Below, in pieces: positions 27,376-39,527 of a DNA stretch of 64,000 bases. The position numbers were made by a program, and so were the translations under genes. Origin of the DNA: Punica granatum (Eukaryota > Streptophyta > Magnoliopsida > Myrtales > Lythraceae); contig NC_045133.1 in the NCBI RefSeq assembly GCF_007655135.1, forward strand, positions 2,542,001 through 2,606,000, given 5' to 3'. The stretch's first letter is position 1. Every line of letters begins with the position of its first letter. The notes below the pieces were generated by a model, which saw only the letters and a program-made list of their open reading frames with translations, had not been told where the DNA came from and did not search any database.

Positions 27376-27878
27376 GAGCAGAGACGACCTCTTTGATCAG
27401 ACGAGAAGATGCACCAGAGAGAAATGCCTCCATATAGGCCATATGGATTTCATTCGGAGTTATTACCAGAAAAATTCTACAAGGGAAAGTTGAAAGAAGA
27501 TCGATCTATATGCCACCTAGAGTAACTCATGGAGATAAATTTGAAAGACTGCTAAAACATCGGAAATATTCTGAAAAGCATGTGCAGAACAATGTCATTC
27601 CTGGAGTATTGACATCCATGGCTCTCCAAAGATCAATAAGTACCCAGATGATTTCGAGGAGCTGGAGACTCTGACATTGCCGATGGAGCTCCTATAAGGC
27701 AGAGAGTTCTGGCTTAAAATCCAGGCAGATGGTTTATTATCCTCTCAATCAATAATTAATTTATGCTTTTCGGTCTGTAAAAGCAGAGAAAACTGATGCA
27801 ACATACCACTTCTCCACCCAAAGATTGTTGTTGGGAGGCTGCTGATTCCAGCTACTGTACGCCTCTAGTAAGATGACT

Positions 27879-28150
27879 GCAGACATCTTCTCAGCTGGAT
27901 GACCAGCCAAGGCCCCTTTCTGGCTCACGGTCCTGTTCGTATTGGTTGCCTATCTCCTTGCTCCCTTACTTCATCTACTCTTTAGACGGGCTCCTTCTGG
28001 AATGTACCACCAAATGATGCGATAATGGACAAGGAACAACTGGCAAAAGAACGCTGAAGTTGAGGCTGCTCAGGCCCACTGTGGTTGGGATCATGGCATG
28101 ATCAAGTCGGTTCACGAAGAAGCCAGAGCAGTTTGAGGAGAAGGATCAAT
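27879..28150 (+). pseudogene. P4-ATPase C-terminal fragment, opposite orientation (copy b)
   Basis: On the plus strand, FWLTVLFVLVAYLLAPLLHLL followed by GMYHQMMR corresponds to [28 protein letters not shown] in exon 11 of the intact flippase. Two stop codons follow immediately, and a QFEEKD remnant occurs further on. Orientation is opposite to the intact gene and the other fragments, so an inversion accompanied the duplication. Confidence 0.65.
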
Positions 28151-28539
28151 AACATTAGCGTAAATCATACTGTAGAGGCAAAAAAAAAATGCTCATTTTT
28201 CTTGGACAGGGACCCTATGTATGAGCTTCGGAGCCGAGACCTTTTCATGTTTCAGAATCTTAGACAGTTTGCACCTTGGAGGGATAGATTGAAACAAGCT
28301 TTTGGTCCTGATAACGATTTATTTCGTAACCTTGGAAAACTTCTTTAGCCCCTTCTTTCTCTGTTCCCCAACAAAAACAACTATAGAAGAAGAAATACCG
28401 AAAAACATCTAGCAATGTACAAGCCGTAGAAAAGAGTTATCTGTCTAAAAATCATAGAATTTGTATAATCAATAACACAAGATGAACTTTTTTTAAATGA
28501 TTTTCATTCGATATATACATGGAAAAGTCAATCCTTGGC
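28151..28539. other. Unassigned spacer between gene fragments
   Basis: A plus-strand frame ends with MYELRSRDLFMFQNLRQ and FGPDNDLFRNLGKLL (to 28348). It reads like protein but I do not recognise it, and it lacks a clear start or upstream exon. Treated as unresolved. Confidence 0.25.
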
Positions 28540-29522
28540 GACAAAATCTAGCCATGAGAAAATTTCTTGTTCATATTCAAGGTTTCAGCTACCTTTTGAG
28601 GGGCTTCCTCCTCAGAAGAGCCGCTACGGCTTGGTTCGATTCCAACATGTTCAACATTGACCAGGCCACAACTTGGACATCATCAACATCCATCACCGCC
28701 AGCTTATTGCCCATGTATATTATATGTCCCATGATATTTGAGCGTGCAGCAGAAAATTCGGCTAAAAAAGTCTTCATCTGCAGAATTACCAATAACAGAA
28801 GGACATACCTCTATCCAGCGTTTCCTTGTCATATCACTAGTCGGGGTCTGGCCACGGAATAATAAGGGCGGTGCCACATGATGGTGGCTGGATATGCACG
28901 AAATATGAGAAATGCCAAGCTCGTGGCCATGACAGGAAGGCTCTCGGAGAGATAAGCACATACTGTTCCCTGGTGCATAGAATATTCCTCCCCTCCAGTT
29001 CTGCACGAGAATATATGAATTTCAGACTTTGTACAAGAACACACCTAGAATTTCCTGGAGAGACTGTGCATCGAGGAAGAGAATGAGACAGCGGAAGAGA
29101 GGTACCCTTAGAATAGGCTGTACACATTTGGCCGTAAGATTCTCACATCCAAGCAAATATACCTGCACGTCAGGATTCCAGTTTCTGGAGTAAGAAATCT
29201 CCGTCATTAATCCGGTACAGTTCGAACAATATAACCAAGTCACACTTGGGGGCATATCTGGAAGTAACTCCTGCTTCGAGCAGTCATTCACTACAAAACT
29301 CTTGAGATTAGGAAGAGAGCTGATCGAGCATGGGAGATGACAAAAATGACTACCGGTAAGGTTTAAACTTTTTAGGGACCGTAAGCTCCCAATGCCTTCT
29401 AGGACGCCATCATCTGAAAGAATGCAGTTTATGAGGTTTAGATCTACTAATGACCTTAACTCGGAAAATGGACTGATCCACTGATTATTCTCCTTAGGAG
29501 CCTCCCTCTTCAGCATGCACAA
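28540..29522 (-). pseudogene. TIR-NBS-LRR (TNL) resistance gene tail: LRRs plus C-JID-like region, truncated
   Basis: The minus frame 29522-29022 carries irregular LRRs typical of TNL proteins: LRSLVDLNLINC, IGSLRSLKSLNLTGSHFCHLP, SLPNLKSFVVNDC, followed by LPDMPPSVTWLYCSNCTGL, the usual LPxLPPSL...C transition. Further 3', in shifted frames, come segments resembling the post-LRR (C-JID) domain (SESLPVMATSLAFLIF) and a final frame ending LLRRKPLKR. No TIR or NB-ARC domain is found upstream, and the frame breaks at least twice, so this is a remnant. It lies between flippase fragments. Confidence 0.7.
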
Positions 29523-30089
29523 CCAAATGAGCGTGAATGTTTAGTTATACGTATCAAGTTCGGGTTGCACATGATGGGAATGTTACTTCATGCTCGATAA
29601 ACATTTTTCGGTGTTACCCTTGCATGCTTAAGTACTCAGGAAGCCCGCTCCAACATGCTTAACAATGTAGATAGTGTGCAGTGTGCACCATTCAGAACCT
29701 AACTACACCGAACACTTTAGGAAATCCTGTGCTTCCTACGAGGAGGCTTGACCATATCTTGTTCTGTCTGCTATTTGTTCTGCTGCAACTCCGAGATTGA
29801 GCTTTTTGCCCAGAGAGGATAATCAACTCCGAGAAATGCAATTTCTTGCTTCAGTTTAGGAAAGGCATTGCTGTTTCAGACAGGATCCTGATGTTTCTTC
29901 ATGTGGTCACATGGATGAGATCTTGGAGACACAGAGTTGCTTCTCAAGCATGGAGCCGCCGTGCATCGGAGCAGAGCAACCCGAGAAAGATCAGCACCAC
30001 CGCAATGCCAAAAGATGTAATCATAAATCAGGTCAACAGATAAGAGCTCTTGGGTCGAGCAAAGAAAATGAACATCGATGAGAACTCTC

Positions 30090-30520
30090 CGAGCTTCCAA
30101 AACATGAAAAATTATGTTTCAAAGCTCATATGATGGCATCTCCTCTGACAAAAAAACGAGTTTGAGCTTAATTTGTATTACTTCTACACCCTACGTTTCA
30201 CCGATTCTAGTAATGGACAATCTGCATTATAATGTGGGAAATTGTCTTCTAATTATCCTTCAGGCCTCTCCTCAAACTTCTCAGAAGGCTTGGCCTTCTC
30301 CTCGAACCGCCTTGGATACTTGAAATGGGCTGGGAATTTGACGGTGTTGGACCTGAGTGATCTCTGCCTATCTGGCAGTACTCAGGATCATCCGAATGCC
30401 ATTCACTCCTTAACCGCGGCACTAATTCATCTGATGATACATTGGGCAGAACATCATATGAACCATGGAGAAGATGAAGTATGGGAGCACTGAGGAGACT
30501 AGGACAAAGCCCATGGAGAT
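30090..30520 (-). pseudogene. P4-ATPase 3'-end duplicate with 3' UTR (copy c)
   Basis: Both coding and untranslated DNA match the 3' end of the intact flippase at about 31500-31920. The UTR piece CTTCCAAAACATGAAAAATT is shared, and the frame reads SDELVPRLRSEWHSDDPEYC (intact gene: [12 protein letters not shown]) followed by SIQGGSRRRPSLLRSLRRG. The upstream part is missing and the frame is broken near 30490. Conserved UTR shows it arose by DNA duplication, about 1.4 kb from the parent, in the same orientation. Confidence 0.75.
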
Positions 30521-31678
30521 TTGACATGAAAAGTGTTAGATTGTTATATATTCGACGTGAAAGGTACTGACTGAGAATGAATTTGACATAGCATGAGGTT
30601 CCCTGATCAAGTATGTTTATTCCCCCCTAGATTTCCAATTGTTTTGGAGAAGATGATTGGAGAACCGAAAAATACCAAATGAGTAGTAAGGAAGGCAGTG
30701 CAAAACCAGAGACAAATCAACACGCCAGGTTGTTCCTTATGGATGCCTGCTCTGCTCCAATCCTTTTGCCATTACGAGTCCTGGTCAGTCCCTCAAAGTC
30801 CATCCGGAAGATCATGCCTCCATGTCTCCTTTATCACCGTCCAAGTCTGTGACCGTGGGGAGACATTAAGGTGAAATTTTGATGCAGATTTCAGCAGTCA
30901 ATTACACTGTTAAGAAGGGTTGCAACTTGGATTTTCCATTATAATGTGCACTATGTTTAAGACTTATTCTACCATCTGATGTCTGAAGAGGTTGAGGTGG
31001 TGATATTCATCCAAAGGAGGGAAGAACAAGAAGCATGCTTAGTGACATCATAAAACTAATTTTAATCAATTAATTACAAACTGTTTTTGCTGAATAATTA
31101 ATTACAAACTGTTTATCTAGAGAGAAATTTCTTCCAAGTTGCCTGAGTTGAGTTGCTTTGTTAATCTGGAACGGACGAAAAGCAACGTAAGTATTTTTTT
31201 TTTTTTATCGGTGAAAAGCAACGTAAATATTGAAAACTGATTTAGCCAATTAATTTATTCAATTAGTTTAATTTAAGAATCTGCGACCGACTGAGGATGT
31301 AAATTATGACTTTGCCCAGCATATTAGATATGCGTGCTCATCTCCCTCTCTTTTAACCAATTCCAATTCGTTATCTCGGATACTATGGTTAGAATCAATA
31401 GGTAGAGGTAATCCTAAATCTTGCTTCCGCTATAAGTCCTGCGCTCTATATATTCAATGGGAATTTCGGGTTTACTCCCACAGAGCAAAGTTAAAGAATA
31501 ACGATAAGATCTCTTCAAGCTTCCAAAACATGAAAAATTTGTATCTCAAGCTCATATAATGGCGACTCCTCCGATAAAAAAAAAAAGAAGCCCAATCTAA
31601 GCTTCATTAATTTCGCTCCTTCAACCTTAATTATTCTAATAGTGGATGATCTACATCGGAAATGGGGACAATGTTGTC
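30521..31678. other. Spacer between flippase fragment and intact flippase
   Basis: No gene. Two short near-identical stretches at 31060-31080 and 31095-31115 (AATTAATTACAAACTGTTT) are a small local duplication. The last ~170 bases are the 3' UTR of the flippase. Confidence 0.4.
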
Positions 31679-34600
31679 TCATTGTGATCCGGGCCTCTCC
31701 TCAAACTGCTTAGAAGGCTTGGACTTCTCTTCAAACCGCCTTGAATGCACCAACCTTGCCGTGAAACCAACTGTGGTGGACTTGAGTGATCTCTGCCTGA
31801 CCATCTGGCAGTATTCGGGGTCGTTCGAATGACCGTCACTCCTTATCCACTGTATCATCTGATGGTACATGGGGCAGAACCTCATCTGGAATGCGGAGTA
31901 GATGAAGTACGGGAGCAATGACGAGACCAGAACGAAGATGGTCACAAGCCAGAACGTGATTGAAGGAGCGCAGGCTTCGATGAAGACCATGTAGGCGGTG
32001 GTTGATACATCGGGGTCTACAGCCCCATAGGCTAACAAGAAAATATACCATAGAATTATACCTCCCCATATGAAGAGGTGTTGGATGTAGGTGAAGTAGT
32101 CGATCGAGAGGGCCATCTGGCAGTTTACGACCCAAACAACACAGGTGTACATGGTTGCCCCGAGGACCTGGAGACCAACTACCTCCCCACCTTTCCTGAA
32201 TGCCTGAGTCTCCATTGCTCGTACGCAGAAGAAGAATACGCAGGTAGCTGCCACGACCCCATTAAAGGCCCACCCGAGGATCCGTTCCCAGCTGAATAGG
32301 ACGTTTTGGACGCCTTCTTGGTACAAGAGAGGGAACTGTGTTGTATATCGAACATCAAACCAAATAGAATGCAGTGAGAATTTGCTCTTTCTGGTGAATT
32401 TTCCTACTTTGCAATGGAAAACGCAACACATGTAACATGCCTACATACCCTGAGACATAATTTGGCTGAGACGTCCTGATCAAACACTCCGAGGGCTATA
32501 ACCGGAAGGGACGTGAAGATCACATTGTAGAAAGACAGATACCAGTCATTGTAGGCGGGTTGTCCCGAAAATGATGCATATGCCTCGAAGTAGAAGAGGG
32601 TGAAGCCAAAAGCTATGTTCTTATAGAAGAAATAGCAGATCTGTGGATTGTAAAAGAAGTTGGCATATATTCCCAAAAACGATCAAACTTAAGGCACCTC
32701 AAAGAAGCTCATAATCCATACCATTGATGAGATCCTTCTGTAACACCAGTGTCCATGCACAAGGAGCAATCGTTCGAGAAACCTGAACTGTGCAATTGCA
32801 ATATCGCTTGACATAACTGCCTGAAATGTTCCAAGTCCAAAGAAGAATCATTTAGTCAGTATATAGAGATCACTGAATTTTATAAGTTTCGTTAAATGAA
32901 CATCTAATTACCTGCATTCCCTCGTAGCCACTGATACCGATTCCGATATCTGCTTCTTGGAGCATCCCAACATCATTCGCCCCATCCCCGATTGCTAAAG
33001 TGGTCCCACCTGTTCGGACTTTGACCAACCTTGTGACCTTGGCAATTTAAGAAAACATTGTTTCATGACTGAAGTACTATGTAACAGTTTCAGCTTGTCT
33101 GTTGACAATTAAAGGAATCGACAGAGAAGAATAGAGGAGGTGAATAGAAGGAAAGTGACACAGCATGAAGAACCGGGAACTTACTAAGGCCTTCTGTTTG
33201 GGAGATGAACGGCAGCAGATCACCGAGGCGCATCCTATGGCAAGATCGAGGAACTTGTCTTTTGCATCTACATCGAGAGCATAAGCGAGAGACTTCCCAT
33301 CGATGATGAGGGCCAAAGCCTCGGGAGTTTCGCTTGATTCATCGAGCAATGCCTTGCCTTCTGCTATCTGATGGAGGACACTTGCCTTGGTTGCCTGATA
33401 AGGAGCAAAGAGCACGATCAAGCTGCCTATCGAAAAAGTTTACTGCTAAACCAATCGATATATGGAATTCAGAACAAGACTGAACAGAAGATCGGAAAGA
33501 ACAATAACTAAAAGTAACTAGAAGTTGCGGTTTCTAACAGCAACTGTGATTAGATACTATGTTAAAAACTGAAAAAAGGGTACCGCATCAATGGCTGACT
33601 GGTCCTCTGCCTTCTCCATTGCTTTAACTTCCGATGTCTCTGAGTTTATTATTATCTGCTTCATGCCTTGCCTGAGCAAGCTGCAGGCGAATCTGCAACA
33701 AGCAAATGGACATTTTGTTTCTTATTCTTATGGTCACATTCAGGTTTGTTGATGAGGTGCCAAAGTAGTTAGAGATAATTTTACCCGATATTTATTGCAG
33801 TCTCCATTTTATCTCCAGTCAAAACCCATATCTTGATTCCTGCTTGAGCAAGTTTGTCGATGCAATCTGGAACCTGCGCATTGTAAACAAAGTGAAGAGA
33901 GATTCAGTTATTAACAACACCGAGTCATTTCAAGCTCCGCTATCTCAATAGTCAATACTCACGCCATTTTGAAGTTTATCCTCGACAGCCGTGGCACCGA
34001 GAAGGATCAAATCTCTCTCAATCTTCTCCTCAGCTTCCTCAACCAGCTCATCCCTATCTGCAGTCACCATGTTCTTTGCTGCAGTAAATGCCTTATTGAA
34101 CTCGTTGTACTCATCTTCAGCAAGCTCACGGTAAGCGAGCACCATCGTCCTCAAGCCCGCATCAGCATACTTAGTGACATGCTCCTTTGTCTGTTCCACA
34201 TACTCGCTCCCTTTTCGTGAGAGTCTCTCAAACATGACACTGTCCAATCGAAACAGAGCAGAATACTACATTTGATCAGCAATGGCACGAAGAAATTTAA
34301 TTTAGGATGATCTCCAAATTTACAAACCTGTCCGCCCCTTTAGTGAGTAGCAGAAGCTTCCCCTCCTCATTTGTCACGATCACCGACATCCGCTTTCTTG
34401 AGCTGCTGAACTCTAAGACGTTAAGTAGGCTATACGATCTGTAACATATAAATCAACTCTCTGTAACTGTACATTTCGATAGACTCCAAACTCTGCAGAG
34501 GATATCCATTAGAACTTCCAAGCATGACAAGAAGCTTTGCACTATATAAAAGTTCGAAAGATCATATTAAAAAGAAGCTTGTGTGAGTTGAAATTAGTTG

Positions 34601-36758
34601 AAATTAACTCTACCTTTCAACATTCTTTCCTGTTAGAGGGTCCAGTTCATGCAGAGAGATGCTCGTTTGAGTCCTCTCAAAGAATTCAAATCCTAGCTCT
34701 CTCGCTGCAATCACGAAGGCCGCCTCATCGGGTGACTCGGCCTCGTATGAAACTCGTCCAGTCTCCTCGTCAATTTCTGGTAATGCAGTGTGACAGATAG
34801 CAAGTAACCTTAAAAACTTCTGGATCAAATCCGGACGAGGCTCGTTCACCCAATTCCCATCCGTGACCCTCTCATCGCGAAAATTATACCCTTTAATCGA
34901 ACTTTTTTCCTCTAAATCCTCAGCTTCTCCTCCTTGCTCCTCCTCTAAGGGAGACCCCTTTCGCCTTGCCATGGCTCGCTCAACCTCAGTAACTCCGCGG
35001 CCATAAGAGATCCCTGCCACAGAAAATTTGATGAACTCCATCGAGTTACATGTTAAAGTTCCTGTTTTGTCAGAGAGAATTGTATCGACCTGCCCCAGCT
35101 CTTCATTCAAGTTCGATGTTCGAGCTCGGGCTGGCTGGTCAGTTTCCTCATGGTACATATCCTGGTCTTGGTTGATGAACACGCTCTGAAGCACCTTAAC
35201 GATCTCAATCGATACATACAATGAAATCGGAATAAAATAACTGTATAACATTACGGCTGTCAGGAAATGCAGAACAGCCGCAATCCCCGCTCTCTCTGGA
35301 TCATAGTAAATCGCAGTGTCATCGGGTCTTAAGTACCACCTCGTCATCATTCCGTCCTCTATGTCATTGCTTGTCCAAATCCCAAAGAAAATGGAGCCTA
35401 CGAAGGACAACAAAACTAATCCTGCGAATAATAGGTAAACAATCTTGTCCGTTCTCCTCTCGATTTTACTCCTTTTAGATGGAGGAGCGGTCGAGTTCTG
35501 AATCACCTTTGTGTCATGACCAGTGAAGATAACAACTCCATAAATATAGTCCGTGTTACGAAGCTTCGAGTCCCTTAACAGAAGCTGCTGAGGAGTTAGG
35601 GGATAGTGCTCATCCCCGAGATTTAAGCTCCCAACAAAGGAGTAAAGATTTGCATTCGGGTCCTCACATCTGATAATGGCCTTGAATTCCCTAAAGCTCG
35701 AATCCTCGACCAAGTTCGAGGTTGCCTCGAGGGCTTGCTTGAGCTTCAGGTTGGTCTCTCCATCGAGATTCGTGGTCTCCACATAGCAGATTGCTTCATC
35801 GTAGCTTGAAGAGAGCAAGATCAGATCAGCGGGGAAGAATTCATCCTTTTCGACCTTAATTACTGCTCCAACTTTCAAGTCCCTCCATTTGGTGTAATCG
35901 AAGACTCCATCACCTTTGTGTACTTTAACCTGCCTGTTGTTCACCTTAATGTCCTGATACAATAAGCAGAAATGCTCATAAAATCATCAAATATACACGT
36001 TTTCATGTGGAGGCCAAACCTAGAATAACACAGGGCATAAACAAACAGGGGATCGCAGAGAGCCGAAACTGGGCACAGCATATATATATATTCCAATTCC
36101 GTATCAAGTAACCGGTTTTCGTAAAGGTTCAAGCTTGTGCAAAGGTGCATTTATGACTAAATAGGATTGCGGCGGCGTAGAAACAGATATGGTAGACAAA
36201 TAGAAACATGGGATTTATCAAAAAGGCAAAGTATGTCGAAAATGGTTTAACGAATCACTCCGTGAACATTATCCTATATTACTGTTACAATGTAATGGAG
36301 TTCCCCCCAATTGAATGAAGCATTAGCGTTGTTTCTAGTTAGGAAGATCAATCGGTATTTACCTGCCTTTTCCTTCTCCAGTCTTCGACAATCTCCTTGC
36401 CCATCGTGACCCCTATCACGACAACAAGAGGGAGCACAGTGCTAACGGCTGAGTATGGTGAGAGCGGGGAGAACGACAGCAACGCGCAGATGAGGAAGTA
36501 CACGTTAGCGACCCTCCTGAACTGCTCGAACAGTGACTTGGGAAGGAACGTGGCTAGTGTGTACTTGGTGCTCCTCACATAGTTGCCTCCATACCCGAGG
36601 GTAGCTGCCTCGACGCACTCGGGATCGTTACAGAAGACGATCCTCGAGAACCCAGGCCCGCCAATGAGGAAATGCTCGTCTCGGAACGAGTCCTTCCCGG
36701 ACGAGATGTCATGGATCCTGCTGAAATGGTGCCTCCTCCTCCTCTTCCCGCCAGCCAT
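31679..36758 (-). CDS. ALA: Phospholipid-transporting P4-ATPase (flippase, ALA8-12-like)
   Basis: Eleven exons on the minus strand (36758-36363, 35953-34614, 34438-34328, 34239-33963, 33873-33785, 33692-33584, 33394-33185, 33037-32912, 32820-32722, 32640-32449, 32335-31679) give about 1201 residues, the normal length for the ALA9 group. The N-terminus [16 protein letters not shown] is characteristic. Dephosphorylation loop DGET is at about 196-199; the phosphorylated Asp is in [10 protein letters not shown] (about D427); [12 protein letters not shown] and [10 protein letters not shown] follow in order, with hydrophobic segments at both ends. P4-ATPases with an ALIS/CDC50 partner flip phospholipids from the outer to the cytosolic leaflet at the plasma membrane or endomembranes. 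All catalytic motifs are intact. The 3' end has been duplicated into the neighbouring 27-30.5 kb region. Confidence 0.96.
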
Positions 36759-39527
36759 TGTTAGAGCCTTACTATCACATCACTGGAACTGCTGCTCCCA
36801 GCTCGAAAGATCGAAGCTTTTCATTGAATGCGGAATGCCCGTTGGCCTCTTATCATGACCCAAGTTACGGGATTGGAGAAATAGTGGGAAAATGGATTCC
36901 CAGGAATGCCCGAATCAGATATTTGGGCACTGAAGGGACTTTTTTCTGGTCTTCTTCCTCACTCTTCACTGCCATTCTTTACTTTGACTTGTAGATGGAA
37001 AGGAAGAAGGGGGAGGTTTGAAAGTGCATGCGAGGTGACAAACAGATATAATCCACATGACAAAAAAAAAAAACTCCAACTACTTCTTTCAAGCCCACCA
37101 AAAAAAAAAAACATGGAAAGCTAAAAGAGACAAAAGAGATGATTGTGAATGTATGATTTCTTTGTGCTGATAGATTGATTGGAAATGAAGTTGGAGTGGA
37201 GGACAAGTTCTCCATGAAGTTTGGAGTGGAGATCTAGATGGTTTCATGATTTGGGGATCTGTCTCTGCCCGATTTTTATCGGGGTCTATATGGTTCGGTG
37301 CGAAAATGGTCACGTCATTAGGACAACTTATTTATATTTGTATTGTATTTATTTTATGTGAATTCATTATGTATATTTTTTCTTTTTGATTTGTCTGGAA
37401 CCTCATATGATCCGTTTTTTACTATTTTACCGTATTTTTTTTTTCGGTCACAAGAGATGCCCATAAATCAAGCACAATGAAATAAAAATCATAATAACTA
37501 GTAAAGGGACACAAGTAATCCCATCGTAAATATCAAATTCGAAACCTCTTTGATTACTAGGTGAAAATATGCATCATTACGCTATATTCGTAAACTCGTT
37601 TTTAAGTAAGGACAAATTAAAAAAAAATCCAAAAGGATTAGAAGAGGAATAAAGTAATGGGGAGATATCAAATTAAGTGGAAGGGGGAGCTGACTACATA
37701 TATATATATATAAAAAGAAAAAAAAAAGAAATGGAATGTTCGGGCAGAGATGCTATGGGACAGAGGGAGAGTTTGTTAAGATGACAGTTAGGAAAGACAA
37801 ATCTGGGAGAAAGACCAGAAAAAAAAAAAACAAAAACAAAAACAAAAAACAAAAAACAAAAAACAAAGACAGGCATGTAAATTGCCTGTCTTTGTTCCAG
37901 TGAAAACATATTTACCGTGTCCACACATATCATGGAAATTGCAGCACTCTAGTTTTACAGTATCGACATAAAATTCGCCAAAAGTCCATTAATGCCTTAG
38001 ATTAGTGTTGATATTACAAGTAATCTCTCGAGTTGTCTATGTAGAACTAACTTTGCGTTCTATAGTCCGCCACGACAAGTGATTAATGGCCATGGAAATC
38101 AATAATTTGATCACTTGAATTGACTACCAAACGCTGCCTGTGAATTTGACTCTCTCTCTCTCTCTCTCTCTCTCGTTACAAGTTTGACGGTTAGATGGGC
38201 CCTTTTCCTTTGGGCCGGACTATCTCCTGCCCAATTTTTTCAATCTTAGTCCAGACCCATAAGAAATCATCCTTATTATTGCCATTAATCTCTCTAGTTT
38301 GTACATCCAAAGCAAATGTCGGAAGTTTTTTTTTTCTCTCTCTTTTTTTTATAGTTTAGAAGTTTTATTTCTTATTACACGTTGATATCATAGATATAGA
38401 TTAACTATGATCAGATTTATTATGAGTTAATCTATATAACAACTGATACCGATATTTGCAAAAATTTTAAATAAGAAATTGTCATTTTTGATGCATTGCA
38501 CGCCATAGATAGATTTATTTCGATCGAGTTTCAGCAATTCTTGCTGAGGCACATTTATAAGTATGACTCAATGGATAGCAAGAATTTTGGGAATTTAAGT
38601 TCATCTTTGATTAGTACCTTGCAATGCCATAGATAGATTGATTTCGATCAAATGAATTAGAAATAGATTGGGATAACTAATAGCATTATATGGACATTTC
38701 ATTGATGTACTTTCATTAGTTAAACAAATTTGTGGTCGATCGCATACCATTTTAGTCTGAACTGGCGATCGATAAGATATTAATGATCAATCTACATTAA
38801 GAACCGCATCAACGTAGGGAAAATAAATAGTGTTAGAAGGATTTTGATGCACATTTTTTAGGAGTACATATACTTCTATAGTTCACATTATTGTTACTAT
38901 TACTAGTTGTAATTTTTGTCCTTTTTTCCAGGAACTGGTCAAAATATTCTCATCCTCGTATGAAAATTAAATTATGATTAAAAATAATAATAAGCAGAAA
39001 ATAATAATAATGCAAATAAAGCAAGCTCTATGTGGAAAGGCAAAGCCAGAGGATATAAAGCTTCCTCACGCTTCTCAGGGGCGCGTGGCCAAACCTCTTC
39101 GACACCGAACCAATCCCTACAGAGGGGAAAGTCAACCCACGCGCGATAGAGGCGCGTGATACGCGGAACGACCTGCTTACGCACTTCGGAGAGCGCTCTC
39201 TGCTCTGATTTCCTTGCCCTAATCGGCTGCAAGAGGGACTCGCGCGACCTTATCTTGAAGAGCCTCGCGATTTGAATCCTTAAATCCCTAGTATTGTTCT
39301 TCGATCTCTGCAGATCGTTGCCTCTTCGAGTCGGTAGGTTCGGTGGTCGTCGGAGTTTTCGCCGTCGTTTGTGTCGGTGCCCGTCCGGTTCGAGAATCAG
39401 GTACTGTTCGCGTCAATATTCGTGCTTTTTCTCGTAGTTTCGTTGCCGTGATCATTTTAGCTATCACAGTTGTTGTTTTGGGAGCAATTTGTGCTGATAA
39501 GTTGGGATTTTGATCGAAGGTTGAGCC
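36759..39527. other. Intergenic region between the flippase and Dr1 promoters (head-to-head)
   Basis: Contains both 5' flanks. A (CT)n microsatellite lies at about 38151-38175, poly-A/CAAAAA tracts at 37818-37866, and a short direct repeat with core CCATAGATAGATT at about 38503 and 38629. The Dr1 5' UTR probably has an intron: CAG-GTACTG at about 39400 could be its donor. No coding gene seen. Confidence 0.4.
37862..37896. repeat. Perfect 14-bp stem hairpin
   Basis: AACAAAGACAGGCA and its exact complement TGCCTGTCTTTGTT are separated by TGTAAAT, immediately after a CAAAAA-rich tract. No known family; too short for a plant miRNA precursor as seen. Confidence 0.6.
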
